Shown: piece by piece, positions 18,704 to 28,620 of the stretch
How the letters are laid out: each line of letters begins with the position of its first letter
Numbering within the stretch: position 1 is the stretch's first letter
Origin: JASGTU01 sp963821815
GTDB lineage: Bacteria > Chloroflexota > Anaerolineae > Caldilineales > Caldilineaceae
DNA: 64,000 bases
Direction of reading: 5' to 3'
Assembly (NCBI GenBank): GCA_963821815.1
Contig: CAWGFG010000006.1
Coordinates: 2,604,001-2,668,000 of the forward strand
Made by a program: the position numbers and the translations under genes
Notes under the pieces: model-generated
The model's input: only the letters and a program-made list of their open reading frames with translations
The model's database searches: none
What the model was told of the DNA's origin: nothing

Positions 18704-19957
18704 ATGCCGCTGAATTCGAAACCGATCAACTACTGTGATGTAGAGTCGCCGGAAGACGAAGTTTCTAGTGGCAGCCCGCCACTGCGCAGCACGAATGCCG
18801 TGCACACGGGCGAACGAGAATCACGTTCTCACAAGTCGCTCACTATACCGGTCGTGAACAGCAGCGTGTACACATTCGAAGATGTAGCTGACCTACTGGC
18901 GTATGTAGAGGAGAGTCAAGGCGCATCCACACCATCGCGTGAGAAGTACGGACGCTATGGGAATCCCACTGTTCGGGCTGCGGAACGCAAAATTGCACAA
19001 CTGGAAGGCGCCGACGAAGCACTGTTGGTGAGCAGCGGCATGGCTGCCATCACCAACACCTTACTTGTGCTCCTTTGTGCCGGCGACCATATGATTCTCA
19101 CCGACGAGAGCTATCACAGTACTCTCGTCTTTTGCACCGAATTTCTAGACCGTATGGGCATTGACTGCACGGTTGTGCCCTACGGTGATTACGATGCAAT
19201 GGAGTCTGCAATTCGACCAAACACCCGCTTGATCCTGTCAGAATCGCCCACCAACCCATTTATGCATTGTCTGGACATTGAGATTTTCGTAGGAATCGCC
19301 AAGCGGCACGAACTGCTGACGGTGGTGGATACCACATTCGCCACGCCTGTTAACTATCGCGCACTGGCGCATGGCGTGGACATCGTCCTCCACAGCGTGA
19401 CGAAGTACTTGGGCGGTCACAATGACCTGATGGCGGGCGCTATCGTCGGTTCTAGACCAATAATAGAGGAACTACGCTATACACAGGGAATGTTGGGGAG
19501 CATCATTTCGCCGCAGACAGCTTACCTGATCCTGCGTGGCATGAAAACGTTGGTGCTTCGTGTGCATCAGCAGAACCGGAATGGAATGGCTGCGGCACAG
19601 TTTCTATCGGAGCACCCGTCCGTAAAACGCGTTTGGTACCTGGGACTGGACAGCCACCCACACCACAAGCTCTCAAGCGCATTCAGCGGATACGGCGGCG
19701 TTGTCACGTTCGAGATAGACGGTACCGCTAAGGACGCCTATCGCTTCTTGGATGCGCTGCAGATTCCTACCATCGGCCCTAGCCTTGGCGGCGTCGAATC
19801 GCTGGTGAGTCCCCTGGCGCTCATGGGCTATGCAGAGATCAGCGCTAAGGAGCGTGCCTCGCTGGGCATCACGGACGAGTTAGTGCGCCTCTGTTTGGGT
19901 ATCGAGGATACGCAGGATCTGTTGGATGATTTGGCGCAGGCGCTTAGCGCAATCTAG
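18704..19957 (+). CDS. Cys/Met metabolism PLP-dependent enzyme (cystathionine gamma-synthase/lyase family)
   Basis: Fold-type I PLP enzyme of the trans-sulfuration family, acting on homoserine or cysteine derivatives. I chose ATG 18704 (417 residues), which has GGGAG nine bases before it, over the GTG at 18680. Motifs: YGRYGNPT (82-89) for the neighbouring subunit's phosphate contact, SSGMAAI (111-117), D209 in VVDTTFATP for the pyridine nitrogen and the Schiff-base K234 in HSVTKYLGGHND. The PSLGGVESLVSP block near the C-terminus binds the substrate carboxylate. An extra N-terminal stretch of about 25 residues is unusual. The exact reaction (gamma-synthase, gamma-lyase or methionine gamma-lyase) cannot be decided. 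It is monocistronic and convergent with topA. Confidence 0.92.
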   Translation: MPLNSKPINYCDVESPEDEVSSGSPPLRSTNAVHTGERESRSHKSLTIPVVNSSVYTFEDVADLLAYVEESQGASTPSREKYGRYGNPTVRAAERKIAQLEGADEALLVSSGMAAITNTLLVLLCAGDHMILTDESYHSTLVFCTEFLDRMGIDCTVVPYGDYDAMESAIRPNTRLILSESPTNPFMHCLDIEIFVGIAKRHELLTVVDTTFATPVNYRALAHGVDIVLHSVTKYLGGHNDLMAGAIVGSRPIIEELRYTQGMLGSIISPQTAYLILRGMKTLVLRVHQQNRNGMAAAQFLSEHPSVKRVWYLGLDSHPHHKLSSAFSGYGGVVTFEIDGTAKDAYRFLDALQIPTIGPSLGGVESLVSPLALMGYAEISAKERASLGITDELVRLCLGIEDTQDLLDDLAQALSAI

Positions 19958-19982
19958 CCTGTCCTGATTCAAGATAAGATGA

Positions 19983-20008
19983 CGGGCAGACAGCGCACTG
20001 TCTACCCG
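19983..20008 (-). terminator. Hairpin terminator between the PLP enzyme and topA
   Basis: Eleven-base stem 19983-19993 / 19998-20008 with a four-base loop. On the minus strand the single irregular pair becomes G-U, so the hairpin suits topA (stop at 20040) better than the plus-strand gene. The following minus-strand sequence is T-rich but has no uninterrupted run. Confidence 0.6.
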
Positions 20009-20039
20009 CTATTCAGCGATTCATAAGCGTCACAATCGG

Positions 20040-22703
20040 CTAAGAAGCATCCGCCTTCTTGGTAGCAGGCTTCTTCCGCGTCGACTTAGTTGTGGTTCGC
20101 TTACCGCTCTTTGTCGTCTTGTTGGTCGTCTTCTTGCGACTGGATGATTTCTTAGGCGTCTTCTTTGCAGCCGCTTTCGTAGCAATCAGATCCAGCGCCA
20201 TTTCCAGCGTGACACTGGTGGGTTCTACATCCTTTGGAATGGTGGCGTTGATCTTCTGATACTTTACATAGGGTCCGTAACGCCCATCCAATACTTGAAC
20301 GGGACCGCCGTCCGGATGCTCGCCCAGTTCCTTGAGCACGTTGGCAGAGCTGCGCCCCCGTGCAGGCGCTTCGGCAATGAGTTGTAAAGCGCGCTTCAAG
20401 TCAATCGTAAGTACATCGTCTGGATCTTTAATGCTCACAAAACGCCCGTCATGTCGCACATATGGACCGTAACGACCGATACTGGCTTCGACGGGTTTGC
20501 CCGTGTCGGGATGCTCGCCTAGCTCGCGCGGCAGGCTCAGCAGCTGATTAGCTAGATCGTACGTAACGGAGTTTGGCTCCATGCCCTTCGGCAAGCTTAC
20601 GCGCCTGGGTTTGCCTTCCTGCTCGTCGTCGCCAAGCTGCACATAGGGTCCAAACGGTCCTTCCTTCAACAGGATATCCATGCCCGTTTCAGGGTCTTCG
20701 CCCAGTTCACGCGGCCCGTCAGTCTTCTTACTCAGTAGATCCGCGACCAGTTCATCGTTAAGATCCGCCGGCGGCAAATCGGATGGAATCCCAACCGTAA
20801 TTCGCTCGCCATCTTCTTCCGTCGCAACGTACGGGCCATATTGGCCAATACGCACCTCGGACGATAACCCAGACAGCCGCACTACACCGGCTTCGCGCGG
20901 GTCTATGATGCCTTCCTTCTCCTGCACCTGCCGATCCAGTCCGCTATCGCCAAGGTAGAATGTACGCAGATAGTTGAGCCAGTCGGCGTCTCCCTCGGCG
21001 ATCTCGTCCAGCTCCTGTTCCATCTCAGCGGTGAACTGTACATCCACAAGTTCGTTGAAATGGTCCTCAAGCAACTGCGTAACCGCAAAGGCGGTATAGG
21101 TTGGCACAAGCTCGCGTCGTTGCCGGCGGAAGACATAGCCGCGATTTTGGATCGTGTCGATGATTGCTGCATAGGTGCTGGGCCGTCCGATGCCATCGCG
21201 TTCCAACGCCTTCACGAGCGAAGCTTCCGTGTACCGTGCCGGCGGCTTGGTTTCGTGTCCGACCGCCTCTAGATCGCGGCAGTCGACTTCTTCGCCTATG
21301 GTCAGTTCGGGTAGCGGCGACTCCTGGTCATCCAGAGCAGCATCCGGGTCATCGGAGCCTTCTACATACGCGCGGAAGTAGCCAGGAAAAAGGACTTTGC
21401 GTCCAGATGCCTTGAAAACTGCATTGTCGACCTCGATGGTGACCGTTGTCGTCAGCAAACGGGCATTCTGCATCTGCGTGGCGACGGTTCGTGTCCAGAT
21501 CAACTCGTAAAGCCGGGCTTCGCGACCCTCAAGGCGTATGTCCTTGTGTCCCAGCGGCAACATGCGATCGCCAGCCGGGCGAATGGCCTCATGGGCTTCC
21601 TGCGCGCTCTTGGACGACGTCTTGTAGCGGCGCGGCTTATCGGTCAGATAGTCGCTGCCGTACAGTTCGGAAACTCGGCGACGAGCTGCGTTGACTGCTT
21701 CATCGCTCAGGTTCACAGAGTCCGTTCGCATATACGTGATGTAACCCTGCTCGTACAGCCGCTGCGCAACCCGCATCGTATCGCGTGCGCTCAGCCCCAA
21801 CTTGCGATTCGCTTCCTGTTGCAGTGTGCTGGTCGTAAAGGGCGGCGCCGGCGAACGCTGAGAACTGCGCTCGTCCACCTGGCCAACGACCCATTGACCG
21901 CCCAGGAGCCGTTCCGCCAGTGCGGCTGCTTCTTTGGAATTCAGCAACAGTACATTCTTGCCCTCGCCAATTTGGCCAGTGGACTCATCGAAGTCTCTGC
22001 CTGTGGCTACGCGCACGCCGCCTACAGAGTGCAATTGTGCGTCGAAACGGTGCTCAGCCTGGTCCGGTCGCTTGTTCAATAGCGCCTTCAAATCCCAGTA
22101 CGAACCTGTTCGGAACGCACGCCGTTCGCGCTCGCGTTCGACTAGCAGGCGAACCGCAACGCTCTGCACGCGACCGGCGGACAGCTTTGGAGCCACTTTT
22201 TTCCACAGCAGCGGCGAAACCGTATAGCCCACCAGTCGATCCAGGATGCGGCGCGTTTCCTGTGCCCGTACCAAGTCTTCGTCAATATCGCGCGTTTGTT
22301 GCAGAGCCTGTAGAATCGCCTCTTTCGTAATCTCGTGGAAGACCATACGCTGTACAGGCACTTTCGGTTTCAGCACCTCGGTGAGATGCCAGCCGATGCT
22401 TTCCCCCTCGCGGTCTTCGTCGGTTGCCAGGATTAGTTCGTCCGCGTTCTTGAGCTCCTTTTTCAGCTTCGTCACAACCTTCTTCTTATCCGAAGGGACG
22501 ACATAGAGCGGGTCGAAATCATTTTCCACATTAACGCCCAGGCGAGACCACGACTCCTTCTTCTGCGCTGCTGGGATTTCTGCAGCGGAAGCGGGCAGGT
22601 CACGAATATGACCCATACTAGCTTCCACATGATAACCGTCCGGCAGGAAGCCGCGAATGGTTCGAGCTTTGGTTGGGGATTCTACAATTACCAGTTTCGG
22701 CAT
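20040..22703 (-). CDS. topA: DNA topoisomerase I (type IA) with lysine-rich tail
   Basis: Relaxes negative supercoils by single-strand passage. I chose ATG 22703 (MPKLVIVESPTKA, 887 residues); the reading from 22724 adds seven residues of no family value. The Toprim domain has E8 and D95-x-D97-x-E99 for Mg2+. The catalytic tyrosine is Y324 in YITYMRTDS with R326 beside it, preceded by FTTSTLQQEA. After about residue 600 the zinc fingers of E. coli TopA are absent; instead there are at least four topoisomerase C-terminal repeats, each with a G-x-Y-G-P-Y-V or G-P-F-G-P-Y-V core and an L-G-E-x-P spacer. The last 40 residues are almost only Lys, Thr and Ser, a flexible DNA-binding tail. Confidence 0.97.
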   Translation of the reverse strand: MPKLVIVESPTKARTIRGFLPDGYHVEASMGHIRDLPASAAEIPAAQKKESWSRLGVNVENDFDPLYVVPSDKKKVVTKLKKELKNADELILATDEDREGESIGWHLTEVLKPKVPVQRMVFHEITKEAILQALQQTRDIDEDLVRAQETRRILDRLVGYTVSPLLWKKVAPKLSAGRVQSVAVRLLVERERERRAFRTGSYWDLKALLNKRPDQAEHRFDAQLHSVGGVRVATGRDFDESTGQIGEGKNVLLLNSKEAAALAERLLGGQWVVGQVDERSSQRSPAPPFTTSTLQQEANRKLGLSARDTMRVAQRLYEQGYITYMRTDSVNLSDEAVNAARRRVSELYGSDYLTDKPRRYKTSSKSAQEAHEAIRPAGDRMLPLGHKDIRLEGREARLYELIWTRTVATQMQNARLLTTTVTIEVDNAVFKASGRKVLFPGYFRAYVEGSDDPDAALDDQESPLPELTIGEEVDCRDLEAVGHETKPPARYTEASLVKALERDGIGRPSTYAAIIDTIQNRGYVFRRQRRELVPTYTAFAVTQLLEDHFNELVDVQFTAEMEQELDEIAEGDADWLNYLRTFYLGDSGLDRQVQEKEGIIDPREAGVVRLSGLSSEVRIGQYGPYVATEEDGERITVGIPSDLPPADLNDELVADLLSKKTDGPRELGEDPETGMDILLKEGPFGPYVQLGDDEQEGKPRRVSLPKGMEPNSVTYDLANQLLSLPRELGEHPDTGKPVEASIGRYGPYVRHDGRFVSIKDPDDVLTIDLKRALQLIAEAPARGRSSANVLKELGEHPDGGPVQVLDGRYGPYVKYQKINATIPKDVEPTSVTLEMALDLIATKAAAKKTPKKSSSRKKTTNKTTKSGKRTTTKSTRKKPATKKADAS

Positions 22704-23235
22704 ATTACTTCTTTCATCTATCAAACGCGATGTGTCGATGACCAGTACGGCTTGCTAACGAGCACGTTACGCTTTCAGGCGAAAACGTTGCATAGAACAA
22801 ACAGGGTCCAACGTTCTGCCAGCCCACAATAACCGGACAGAAGTCGCGCCATTTCACCAAGTGCCACCGTGCGCTGCTACCAATAGTAAGGTCACGCATT
22901 CGGAGGAAGAGCGACAACAGTATAGGCAAGCATCCCAGGAATTACAACTTGGCACATCCGCCCGAATAGACGCAGGCCAAGGCAAAACGATACTATGCGT
23001 GCATTTTTGGCCGCAGGTCAGAGACAAATTGAGTGGTGCTTGTACGGCTCCTGAACAAAAAGACTACCGCATGATTGACGTCGCTCACCATTTGGAATCG
23101 TCACACGTCTCTGAACGCAACGAGAAATGGAAACTGTATACGGAGATTGTCGTAAGGGCAAATGCGAGTCGCTGAATGAGCGAACGATTGCGCAGAAACT
23201 ATCCCTCTAGAGGTCGGCACTTGTGATAATTTGCT
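22704..23235. other. Divergent intergenic region topA / glycosidase
   Basis: About 530 bases with no credible gene. The 104-codon plus-strand frame inside it (22861-23175) has no ribosome site, domain or compositional support. The right end holds the glycosidase promoter and operator listed separately. I see no clear topA promoter. Confidence 0.6.
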
Positions 23236-23262
23236 CTGCCTGCTTGCTAGGCGAGTAGGCAG
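23236..23262. promoter_or_regulatory. 27-bp near-palindrome overlapping the glycosidase promoter
   Basis: Arms 23236-23247 and 23251-23262 (CTGCCTGCTTGC / GCGAGTAGGCAG) match at 10 of 12 positions around TAG. The palindrome covers the -35 (23244-23249) and most of the spacer, which is typical of a repressor operator. The binding protein is unknown. Confidence 0.5.
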
Positions 23263-23272
23263 ATGCTATGAT
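23244..23272 (+). promoter_or_regulatory. Promoter of the glycosidase gene, predicted leaderless start
   Basis: TTGCTA (23244-23249), 17-base spacer, TATGAT (23267-23272) with an extended TGC before the -10. The ATG begins at 23280, seven bases after the hexamer, and no Shine-Dalgarno exists, so the transcript should start at the start codon. Confidence 0.6.
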
Positions 23273-23279
23273 TTGATGT

Positions 23280-24614
23280 ATGGCCAACGCAAGTCTACGT
23301 CACGAGGCGCATAGACACGCCACCGATATCCTGCATCAATGTGCGACGAAGTACGGCTTTCGGGCTTCCGCGCTGGCTGCCGGCTATCCGCAGATCTGGT
23401 CACGCGACTCAATTATTACATTCCTAGGGGCTGTCGCCAGCGGAGACCCAAATCTGATCGCCGCCGGTCGAGCTTCTCTGGAAACCATGAGCCGCTTTCA
23501 GTCGCGACTCGGGCTCATTCAGCTCAATGTGAACCCGGACACCGGCTATGTGAGCACGGAAAACGCTGGCGCCGTCGATGGCAATCTCTGGTATATTCTG
23601 GGCCAGTATCTCTACTTCCAGCACAGCCGGGATACTGAATTTCTGGCGCATCAGTGGCCCAACATCGACAAAGCGCTACTTTGGCTCGACTACCAAGATA
23701 TGAACGAGTGCGGGCTTCTAGAAATCCCGGAGGCGGGTAACTGGATGGACCTGATCGCCATCCACTACAACGTGCTCTACGACAACGTACTCTTCTACGC
23801 AGCCAAGCTCGCCCACGAGCAGTTGGCGCAACACTTGTCCGAAGACACAGCCGTGTATGAGCCGTCCATCTCCGCAGAAGACGTACATGAGCGCATCAAC
23901 TTGCTCATGTGGATCGACCGCTGCTGGGTTGCCGAACATTTTGCGGAGCACCTGGAGCGGCTGAAGGCAATCCGCTTGGAATGGTTTATGCTCTATCACA
24001 ACATCGGCGCCATATCCAGCAGACCATTTTATCTGCCCTGGGTTGCGTTTCGCGAGTACGGCGACTGGTGTGATACCTTGGGCAACCTCTTGGCAGTGCT
24101 CAGCGGCGTCGCCGACGGACATCGGCGCGAGCATATCCTACGCTACATGCACCAGGTCGGCATTGCGGAACCGTATCCCAGCAAGGCGATCCACCCGCCG
24201 ATCTATCCGGGTGAACGTGACTGGCGCGAGTATTATCGCAGCCGAAACTTAAACCTGCCGCACCAATATCACAACGGCGGCATCTGGCCCGTGATCGGCG
24301 GTTTTCATGTGGCGGCGCTGGTCCGCCATGGATGGGAGCGACAGGCTGAAGAGATGCTAGACTCGCTGGCGCGAGGCAATCAACAGGGCGTGGGCGACGA
24401 GTGGGAGTTCAACGAATGGCTGCACGGAGAACACGGCCATCCCATGGGCTTCGGCTACCAAGCATGGTCGGCGGCTATGTACTTGTACGCCGAGAACGCT
24501 GTCGAAACTGGACAATTGCCGCTGTTCGATGAACTATTGGCGGCAAAGCCGATCGCTGCAATTGCAGCGGAGAACAACGAATTCCAAGTCAGCGCAGGCG
24601 GCGGACCCAGCTAA
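23280..24614 (+). CDS. Alpha/alpha-barrel glycosidase (amylo-alpha-1,6-glucosidase / GH100-like)
   Basis: 444-residue protein of the six-hairpin (alpha/alpha)6 glycosidase superfamily, without signal peptide, so cytoplasmic. The visible blocks are QIWSRDSIITFLGA with the likely catalytic Asp, DGNLWYILGQYL, the LEIPEAGNWMDL loop, HNGGIWPVIGGFHVAAL, and the C-terminal NEWLHGEHGHPMGFGYQAWS. The order and spacing recall glycogen-debranching GDE C-terminal domains and alkaline/neutral invertases (GH100). The substrate could be a glycogen branch, sucrose or another alpha-glucoside. It has its own promoter with an overlapping palindrome, and the sugar-binding lipoprotein gene starts 150 bases downstream, which suggests that it processes an imported sugar. 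Confidence 0.88.
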   Translation: MANASLRHEAHRHATDILHQCATKYGFRASALAAGYPQIWSRDSIITFLGAVASGDPNLIAAGRASLETMSRFQSRLGLIQLNVNPDTGYVSTENAGAVDGNLWYILGQYLYFQHSRDTEFLAHQWPNIDKALLWLDYQDMNECGLLEIPEAGNWMDLIAIHYNVLYDNVLFYAAKLAHEQLAQHLSEDTAVYEPSISAEDVHERINLLMWIDRCWVAEHFAEHLERLKAIRLEWFMLYHNIGAISSRPFYLPWVAFREYGDWCDTLGNLLAVLSGVADGHRREHILRYMHQVGIAEPYPSKAIHPPIYPGERDWREYYRSRNLNLPHQYHNGGIWPVIGGFHVAALVRHGWERQAEEMLDSLARGNQQGVGDEWEFNEWLHGEHGHPMGFGYQAWSAAMYLYAENAVETGQLPLFDELLAAKPIAAIAAENNEFQVSAGGGPS

Positions 24615-24763
24615 GGGTCCAAGCTGGCATTCATAGTGATATACTCTACCAGTTGTTTATGCGTTATATGATCAGCAGGTTATAACGAAGTATCGTATTG
24701 CAACATCAGACAGGCTAGTGCATCGATTGGCCTAGCCGACAACATCAAACAAGGAGCTAACAC

Positions 24764-26110
24764 ATGAGAACAAGTCGAATAGTGATCCTATTTGCGATTC
24801 TTGTGCTTGCACTGGCACTCAGTGCATGCGCAGTACCGGCGACACCGGCTGCACCGGCAGAAAGCGGCGGCGACACCGGCAGTGCAGGAGAGACGGGTCC
24901 TGTAACGCTTACATGGGCAATGTGGGGCAGCCCAGCCGAGGTAGAGACGCACCAGAAGGTCGCAGACGCCTTCATGGAGAGCCATCCGGACATCAAGATC
25001 GAGATCGTGTCCGAGCCGTGGAATGATTACTTCACCAAGATGCAGACGTTGTGGGCAAGCGGCGATCCTTCCGCGATCCCCGATGTGCTTTTCCTATGGC
25101 CAACACCCCGCTATGCTGCTGAAGGCGTCCTGGAGAACCTGGACCCCTACATTCAAGAAGCAGGCTATAACCTGGACGATTATTGGCCCGCCCTGCTGGA
25201 ATCTGCCATGTACGATGGCAGTATCTACGGTTTCCCGCGTGACATCAGCGTGGATGTCCTGTACTACAACAAGGACCTCTTCGATGCTGCGGGTGTCGAT
25301 TATCCCGATGAAACATGGACATGGGACACGTTCCTACAGGCAGCCGACGCGCTGACTATCGTCGAAGACAGCGGCCGCGTCGCCCAATATGCATTGGGTA
25401 TGGAAGGCGGCAAATGGCAGCTATGGGTTGGCCAGAACGGCGGCAGCATCCTGGACGATATGCGCAATCCGTCCAAATGCACGCTGGATGAGCCGGCAGC
25501 CATCGAGGGCCTGCAGTTCTTCGCCGACATGATGAACAACAACTATGCCATGCGCTCCGCCAACTTGAACCAGGCGGGCGGCGATGCAGCAGTCTTCCTG
25601 AATGGCCAAGTCGCTATGATCATCCAGAATTCAAGTCGTATCTCTGCTTTCAACGAAGCGGGCATGAACTACGACGTAGCAGTCGTCCCGATTCCGGACG
25701 GCGGACAGCGTTCCGCAAGCGCCGGTGGCGCTGCGTGGGTGATGAGCGCAGACAGCGACAACAAAGATGCGGCATGGACCTTCCTGAGCTGGCTCCAGAG
25801 CTCTGAAGGCGGCGAGTATCTCTACACGCAGTCGGGTGAAATCTTCCCGGCGCTGGAATCCACTGCCAAGTCAGATGCATTCCTGAACTCCGACCAGCCG
25901 CCAGCAAATCGCCAGGCGTTCCTGACCGAAGCTGAGAATGCGAAGGTCGGCAACTTTGGCTACTTCCCCGAGTGGGACGAGCTGAACGGATCCATTATCG
26001 ACCCAGCATTGGAAGCGATTTGGGCGGGCGAATCGACACCGGAAGAGGTCGTACCAGGTTTGTGCGAACAGGTCAACGCATTCCTGGCGGATAACGGCTA
26101 CCCCAAATAA
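24764..26110 (+). CDS. Sugar ABC transporter substrate-binding lipoprotein (CUT1 family)
   Basis: Extracellular solute-binding protein, family 1. The start ATG 24764 has AAGGAG eight bases upstream. Signal peptide with lipobox LSAC and lipidated C22, then a Pro/Ala/Gly tether (about 23-45). The mature domain begins VTLTWAMWGSPAEVETHQK, typical of MalE/UgpB relatives, and has ALGMEGGKWQLWVGQNGG and the WTFLSWLQSSEGGEYLY segment of the C-lobe. 448 residues. No permease gene adjoins it: the next gene is a convergent membrane protein, so its permeases must be elsewhere, possibly those at 50810-53426. The ATPase at 36362 could energise it. A strong terminator follows. Confidence 0.95.
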   Translation: MRTSRIVILFAILVLALALSACAVPATPAAPAESGGDTGSAGETGPVTLTWAMWGSPAEVETHQKVADAFMESHPDIKIEIVSEPWNDYFTKMQTLWASGDPSAIPDVLFLWPTPRYAAEGVLENLDPYIQEAGYNLDDYWPALLESAMYDGSIYGFPRDISVDVLYYNKDLFDAAGVDYPDETWTWDTFLQAADALTIVEDSGRVAQYALGMEGGKWQLWVGQNGGSILDDMRNPSKCTLDEPAAIEGLQFFADMMNNNYAMRSANLNQAGGDAAVFLNGQVAMIIQNSSRISAFNEAGMNYDVAVVPIPDGGQRSASAGGAAWVMSADSDNKDAAWTFLSWLQSSEGGEYLYTQSGEIFPALESTAKSDAFLNSDQPPANRQAFLTEAENAKVGNFGYFPEWDELNGSIIDPALEAIWAGESTPEEVVPGLCEQVNAFLADNGYPK

Positions 26111-26135
26111 GTCGTTGGCATCAACTAGACATCAG

Positions 26136-26170
26136 CATCCCGGAGGCTCGTGCTTCCGGGATGTTTCTTT
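26136..26170 (+). terminator. Intrinsic terminator after the sugar-binding protein
   Basis: Nine-base GC-rich stem CATCCCGGA / TCCGGGATG (26136-26144, 26155-26163) followed by TTTCTTT, 26 bases after the stop codon. Confidence 0.85.
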
Positions 26171-26193
26171 GTAGTGCGGGTTAGTTTATGGAG

Positions 26194-28620
26194 TTACTTT
26201 CTTCTGCGCAGATACCAGGCGATGATCGCCCAACCAATGAGGACCAGTACGCCGATTGCCGCTAGGCCTAATCCAATGCGCCATGTGCGTGGTCGAAATT
26301 GCAGTACGACCGTCGAATCTCCAGCCGGGACAGGCACTGCACGTAAGCCGCCGTTGGCCGATAGGACACTTGCCGGCTGACCATTTATCGTAGCGCGCCA
26401 GCCCGGATACCAAAACTCACTAAGTATCAGCAATCCATCGCCTTCTGACTCGACGGAGTAGGTCATTTTACTGGACGCGTAGTCGACAAGCTTAATGGTA
26501 CCGGCTGCATTGGCTGTCAAAGCGGGCATAGCATCGGCCATAATCACCGCCTCGCGACTCGGATCGAAACCCGACTCCTGAATCATCGCTTGTGCCTGCT
26601 CATCATTGGCAGCAAGAGTCGCCTGATAGACCATCCATGCCCGCGGCATTGCATTCAAATTGCGATAGACGGAGAGCGCTCCCTGCGCATCCAGTGCGAG
26701 CTCGAACTTGCCCTCAGGCAGCGGAGTGCCATCCTGCACTATCACATACTCTGCGTTCAGCATGTCATACAGTTGGGAATCACGTCCACCCGTTGCATCC
26801 AGCAGTTCATGATATACGCTAAGAGACAGCGGGTTGGCGACGCCGCCGAGATCCTGTAATCCGTAGAGCGCGGCTATGTCCGGCTGCCATAGACTCTCTA
26901 TGCCGGTCAAGGAGTCGATGCGGAAGAGGTCAGGTTGCGCCTGCAGGTAGGCAATGATCTCTTCCTGCTGGAAGCCGATAGTGGGGTCTTGTTCGCTGAT
27001 ATCCGTGTACGCGCCTGTTGCTGACAGGTCCAAGAAGAGCAGCGCAACCATCAACAGAACGAACGTATTGGACGCAAACCAGCCGGATTCGCGTGCCGAG
27101 ACGAGCGCCCAGGTCGCCAACCAGAACGCAGCTGCCAGTGTCAACGATAGAGCAGCCAACGATGCGCGCAAATACGCAGTCTCGCTATCTTGTGTTAGGA
27201 AGAGGGCAAAATATGTCAGAGGCAAAGCTACGCCGGCGAGGATCAATGCGCCTGCCCGAAGCAAGCCACGAAAGGCGTCTGGTCGCGATGTGCTGTCAAG
27301 CACAGCCAACCCGCGTCGCGCGATGATATCTACGCCGAGCGCGCCAGCAATTGAGACGGCAAACGTCCATAGGACGAGAGCGCGAGCCGGCGCACGAAAC
27401 TGAGCGAATGTGGGCAACAACGCGGTCAGCCAGCCGTGCAGAATCGCGTAGATGCCAAACGCAGTCAGCAAACCGAATGCGCCCAAGCCGAACCAAGGCC
27501 ATAGCCGCCGACGTACATGCGCAGACGCCAACAGCAGCGCGCCAATGGCCATTAGCAACGTTGCAACGCCTGCATAGGGCAGTTCCACTCGCTGCCACAA
27601 GCTCCAATGTAAGGCGGGTCCGCGACCGAAGAAGCCTGGCGTGATCAAGCCTAGCGCCTGTGTCGGCGCCAGCGAATAGTCAACTGTTTCCTGATAGCTG
27701 AAGTCGACTCGTTCTGTGTGGCCTGTGAGCTGCATGGCCGGCAGAAGAATGGGTGCGGAGAGCACAATGGCCGCGGCCACAGTCACCATCAACGGGACAG
27801 CATAGTTGCGCAACGCCAGTTTTACGTATTCCCAGGCGGCTGCACCAACTCCCGCCCTTTCTTTGGCCGCGCCGCTATCCAGCAACGCCTCCAACAGCGT
27901 GAACACAACCAGCGCCAGCCCGATGTAAAGCGTGCTCTGGGCGTGACCGGCATAAGTGCTGACGGCGAAGAGCAGTCCCGCCAGTGCAGCCAGCCACAGC
28001 TTTCGGCCTTCTAGCGCTGCCGCGTATGCGGCAAAGATCCACGGCATCCAACTAAGGACTGCGATCAGGTTGAGATTGCCAAAGTGGATGAGCAAGGGAT
28101 CGCTGAACTGGAACGCAATGGCGCCAAAGAGAGCAGCGCCGCGCATGAGCGGCGCGTCCGCAATCCGTAGCGTACGCAGTAACACATAGACGCCGAGGCC
28201 TGTCCAGTAGATGTGAAGAATAGGCATCCACTGCAACGTAACGTATGGGAAGTCCGGATTGATCAAGAAGAGGAAGAGGTTGACCGGGTAGAGAAAGCCC
28301 GCCTGGATATCCGAGATAAAAGGTGCGCCGCCATAGAGCGTTGGATTCCAGAGCGGCAGAGTTCCATTGGCAAGCTGGGCTGCTGCGAAGCGATAGGTCG
28401 GGTATAGAAAGCTAACCAGATCACCGCCATCAGCCGGCTGAAAAACATCACCGCTGACGGTGCGCCAGAAGAAACCGATTGTCAGAGCAAAGAGCGAACC
28501 CGCGGCGAGTATGTCCCAGTCGTAGCGATGCGCCACGTCGTTGGCGTGGTAGCGCCAGCGGGCGATCACATAGAGCGCTATCCATATAATTGCGATTATG
28601 ATAAGCGTTGTGCCGTTCAC
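26194..28620 (-). CDS. YfhO-family large membrane protein
   Basis: 808-residue integral membrane protein of the bacterial YfhO family, thought to be GT-C-type glycosyltransferases that decorate envelope polymers with a lipid-linked sugar. GTG start at 28620 with a weak AGG upstream. It has about twelve or more hydrophobic segments over residues 1-520, with the first-loop acidic motif (GDVFQPADGGDLVSFLYP, then GTLPLWNPTLYGGAPFISD) and the IHFGNLNLIAVLSWMPWIFA block. A soluble extracytoplasmic part follows, ending in the family signature LSEFWYPGWRATINGQPAS, then a last membrane helix and a basic RRRK tail. It is monocistronic and convergent with the sugar-binding gene; the acceptor is unknown. 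Confidence 0.9.
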   Translation of the reverse strand: MNGTTLIIIAIIWIALYVIARWRYHANDVAHRYDWDILAAGSLFALTIGFFWRTVSGDVFQPADGGDLVSFLYPTYRFAAAQLANGTLPLWNPTLYGGAPFISDIQAGFLYPVNLFLFLINPDFPYVTLQWMPILHIYWTGLGVYVLLRTLRIADAPLMRGAALFGAIAFQFSDPLLIHFGNLNLIAVLSWMPWIFAAYAAALEGRKLWLAALAGLLFAVSTYAGHAQSTLYIGLALVVFTLLEALLDSGAAKERAGVGAAAWEYVKLALRNYAVPLMVTVAAAIVLSAPILLPAMQLTGHTERVDFSYQETVDYSLAPTQALGLITPGFFGRGPALHWSLWQRVELPYAGVATLLMAIGALLLASAHVRRRLWPWFGLGAFGLLTAFGIYAILHGWLTALLPTFAQFRAPARALVLWTFAVSIAGALGVDIIARRGLAVLDSTSRPDAFRGLLRAGALILAGVALPLTYFALFLTQDSETAYLRASLAALSLTLAAAFWLATWALVSARESGWFASNTFVLLMVALLFLDLSATGAYTDISEQDPTIGFQQEEIIAYLQAQPDLFRIDSLTGIESLWQPDIAALYGLQDLGGVANPLSLSVYHELLDATGGRDSQLYDMLNAEYVIVQDGTPLPEGKFELALDAQGALSVYRNLNAMPRAWMVYQATLAANDEQAQAMIQESGFDPSREAVIMADAMPALTANAAGTIKLVDYASSKMTYSVESEGDGLLILSEFWYPGWRATINGQPASVLSANGGLRAVPVPAGDSTVVLQFRPRTWRIGLGLAAIGVLVLIGWAIIAWYLRRRK

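Noticed and set aside
22861..23175. 104-codon plus-strand frame between topA and the glycosidase
   Set aside because: No ribosome site, family resemblance or protein-like composition.
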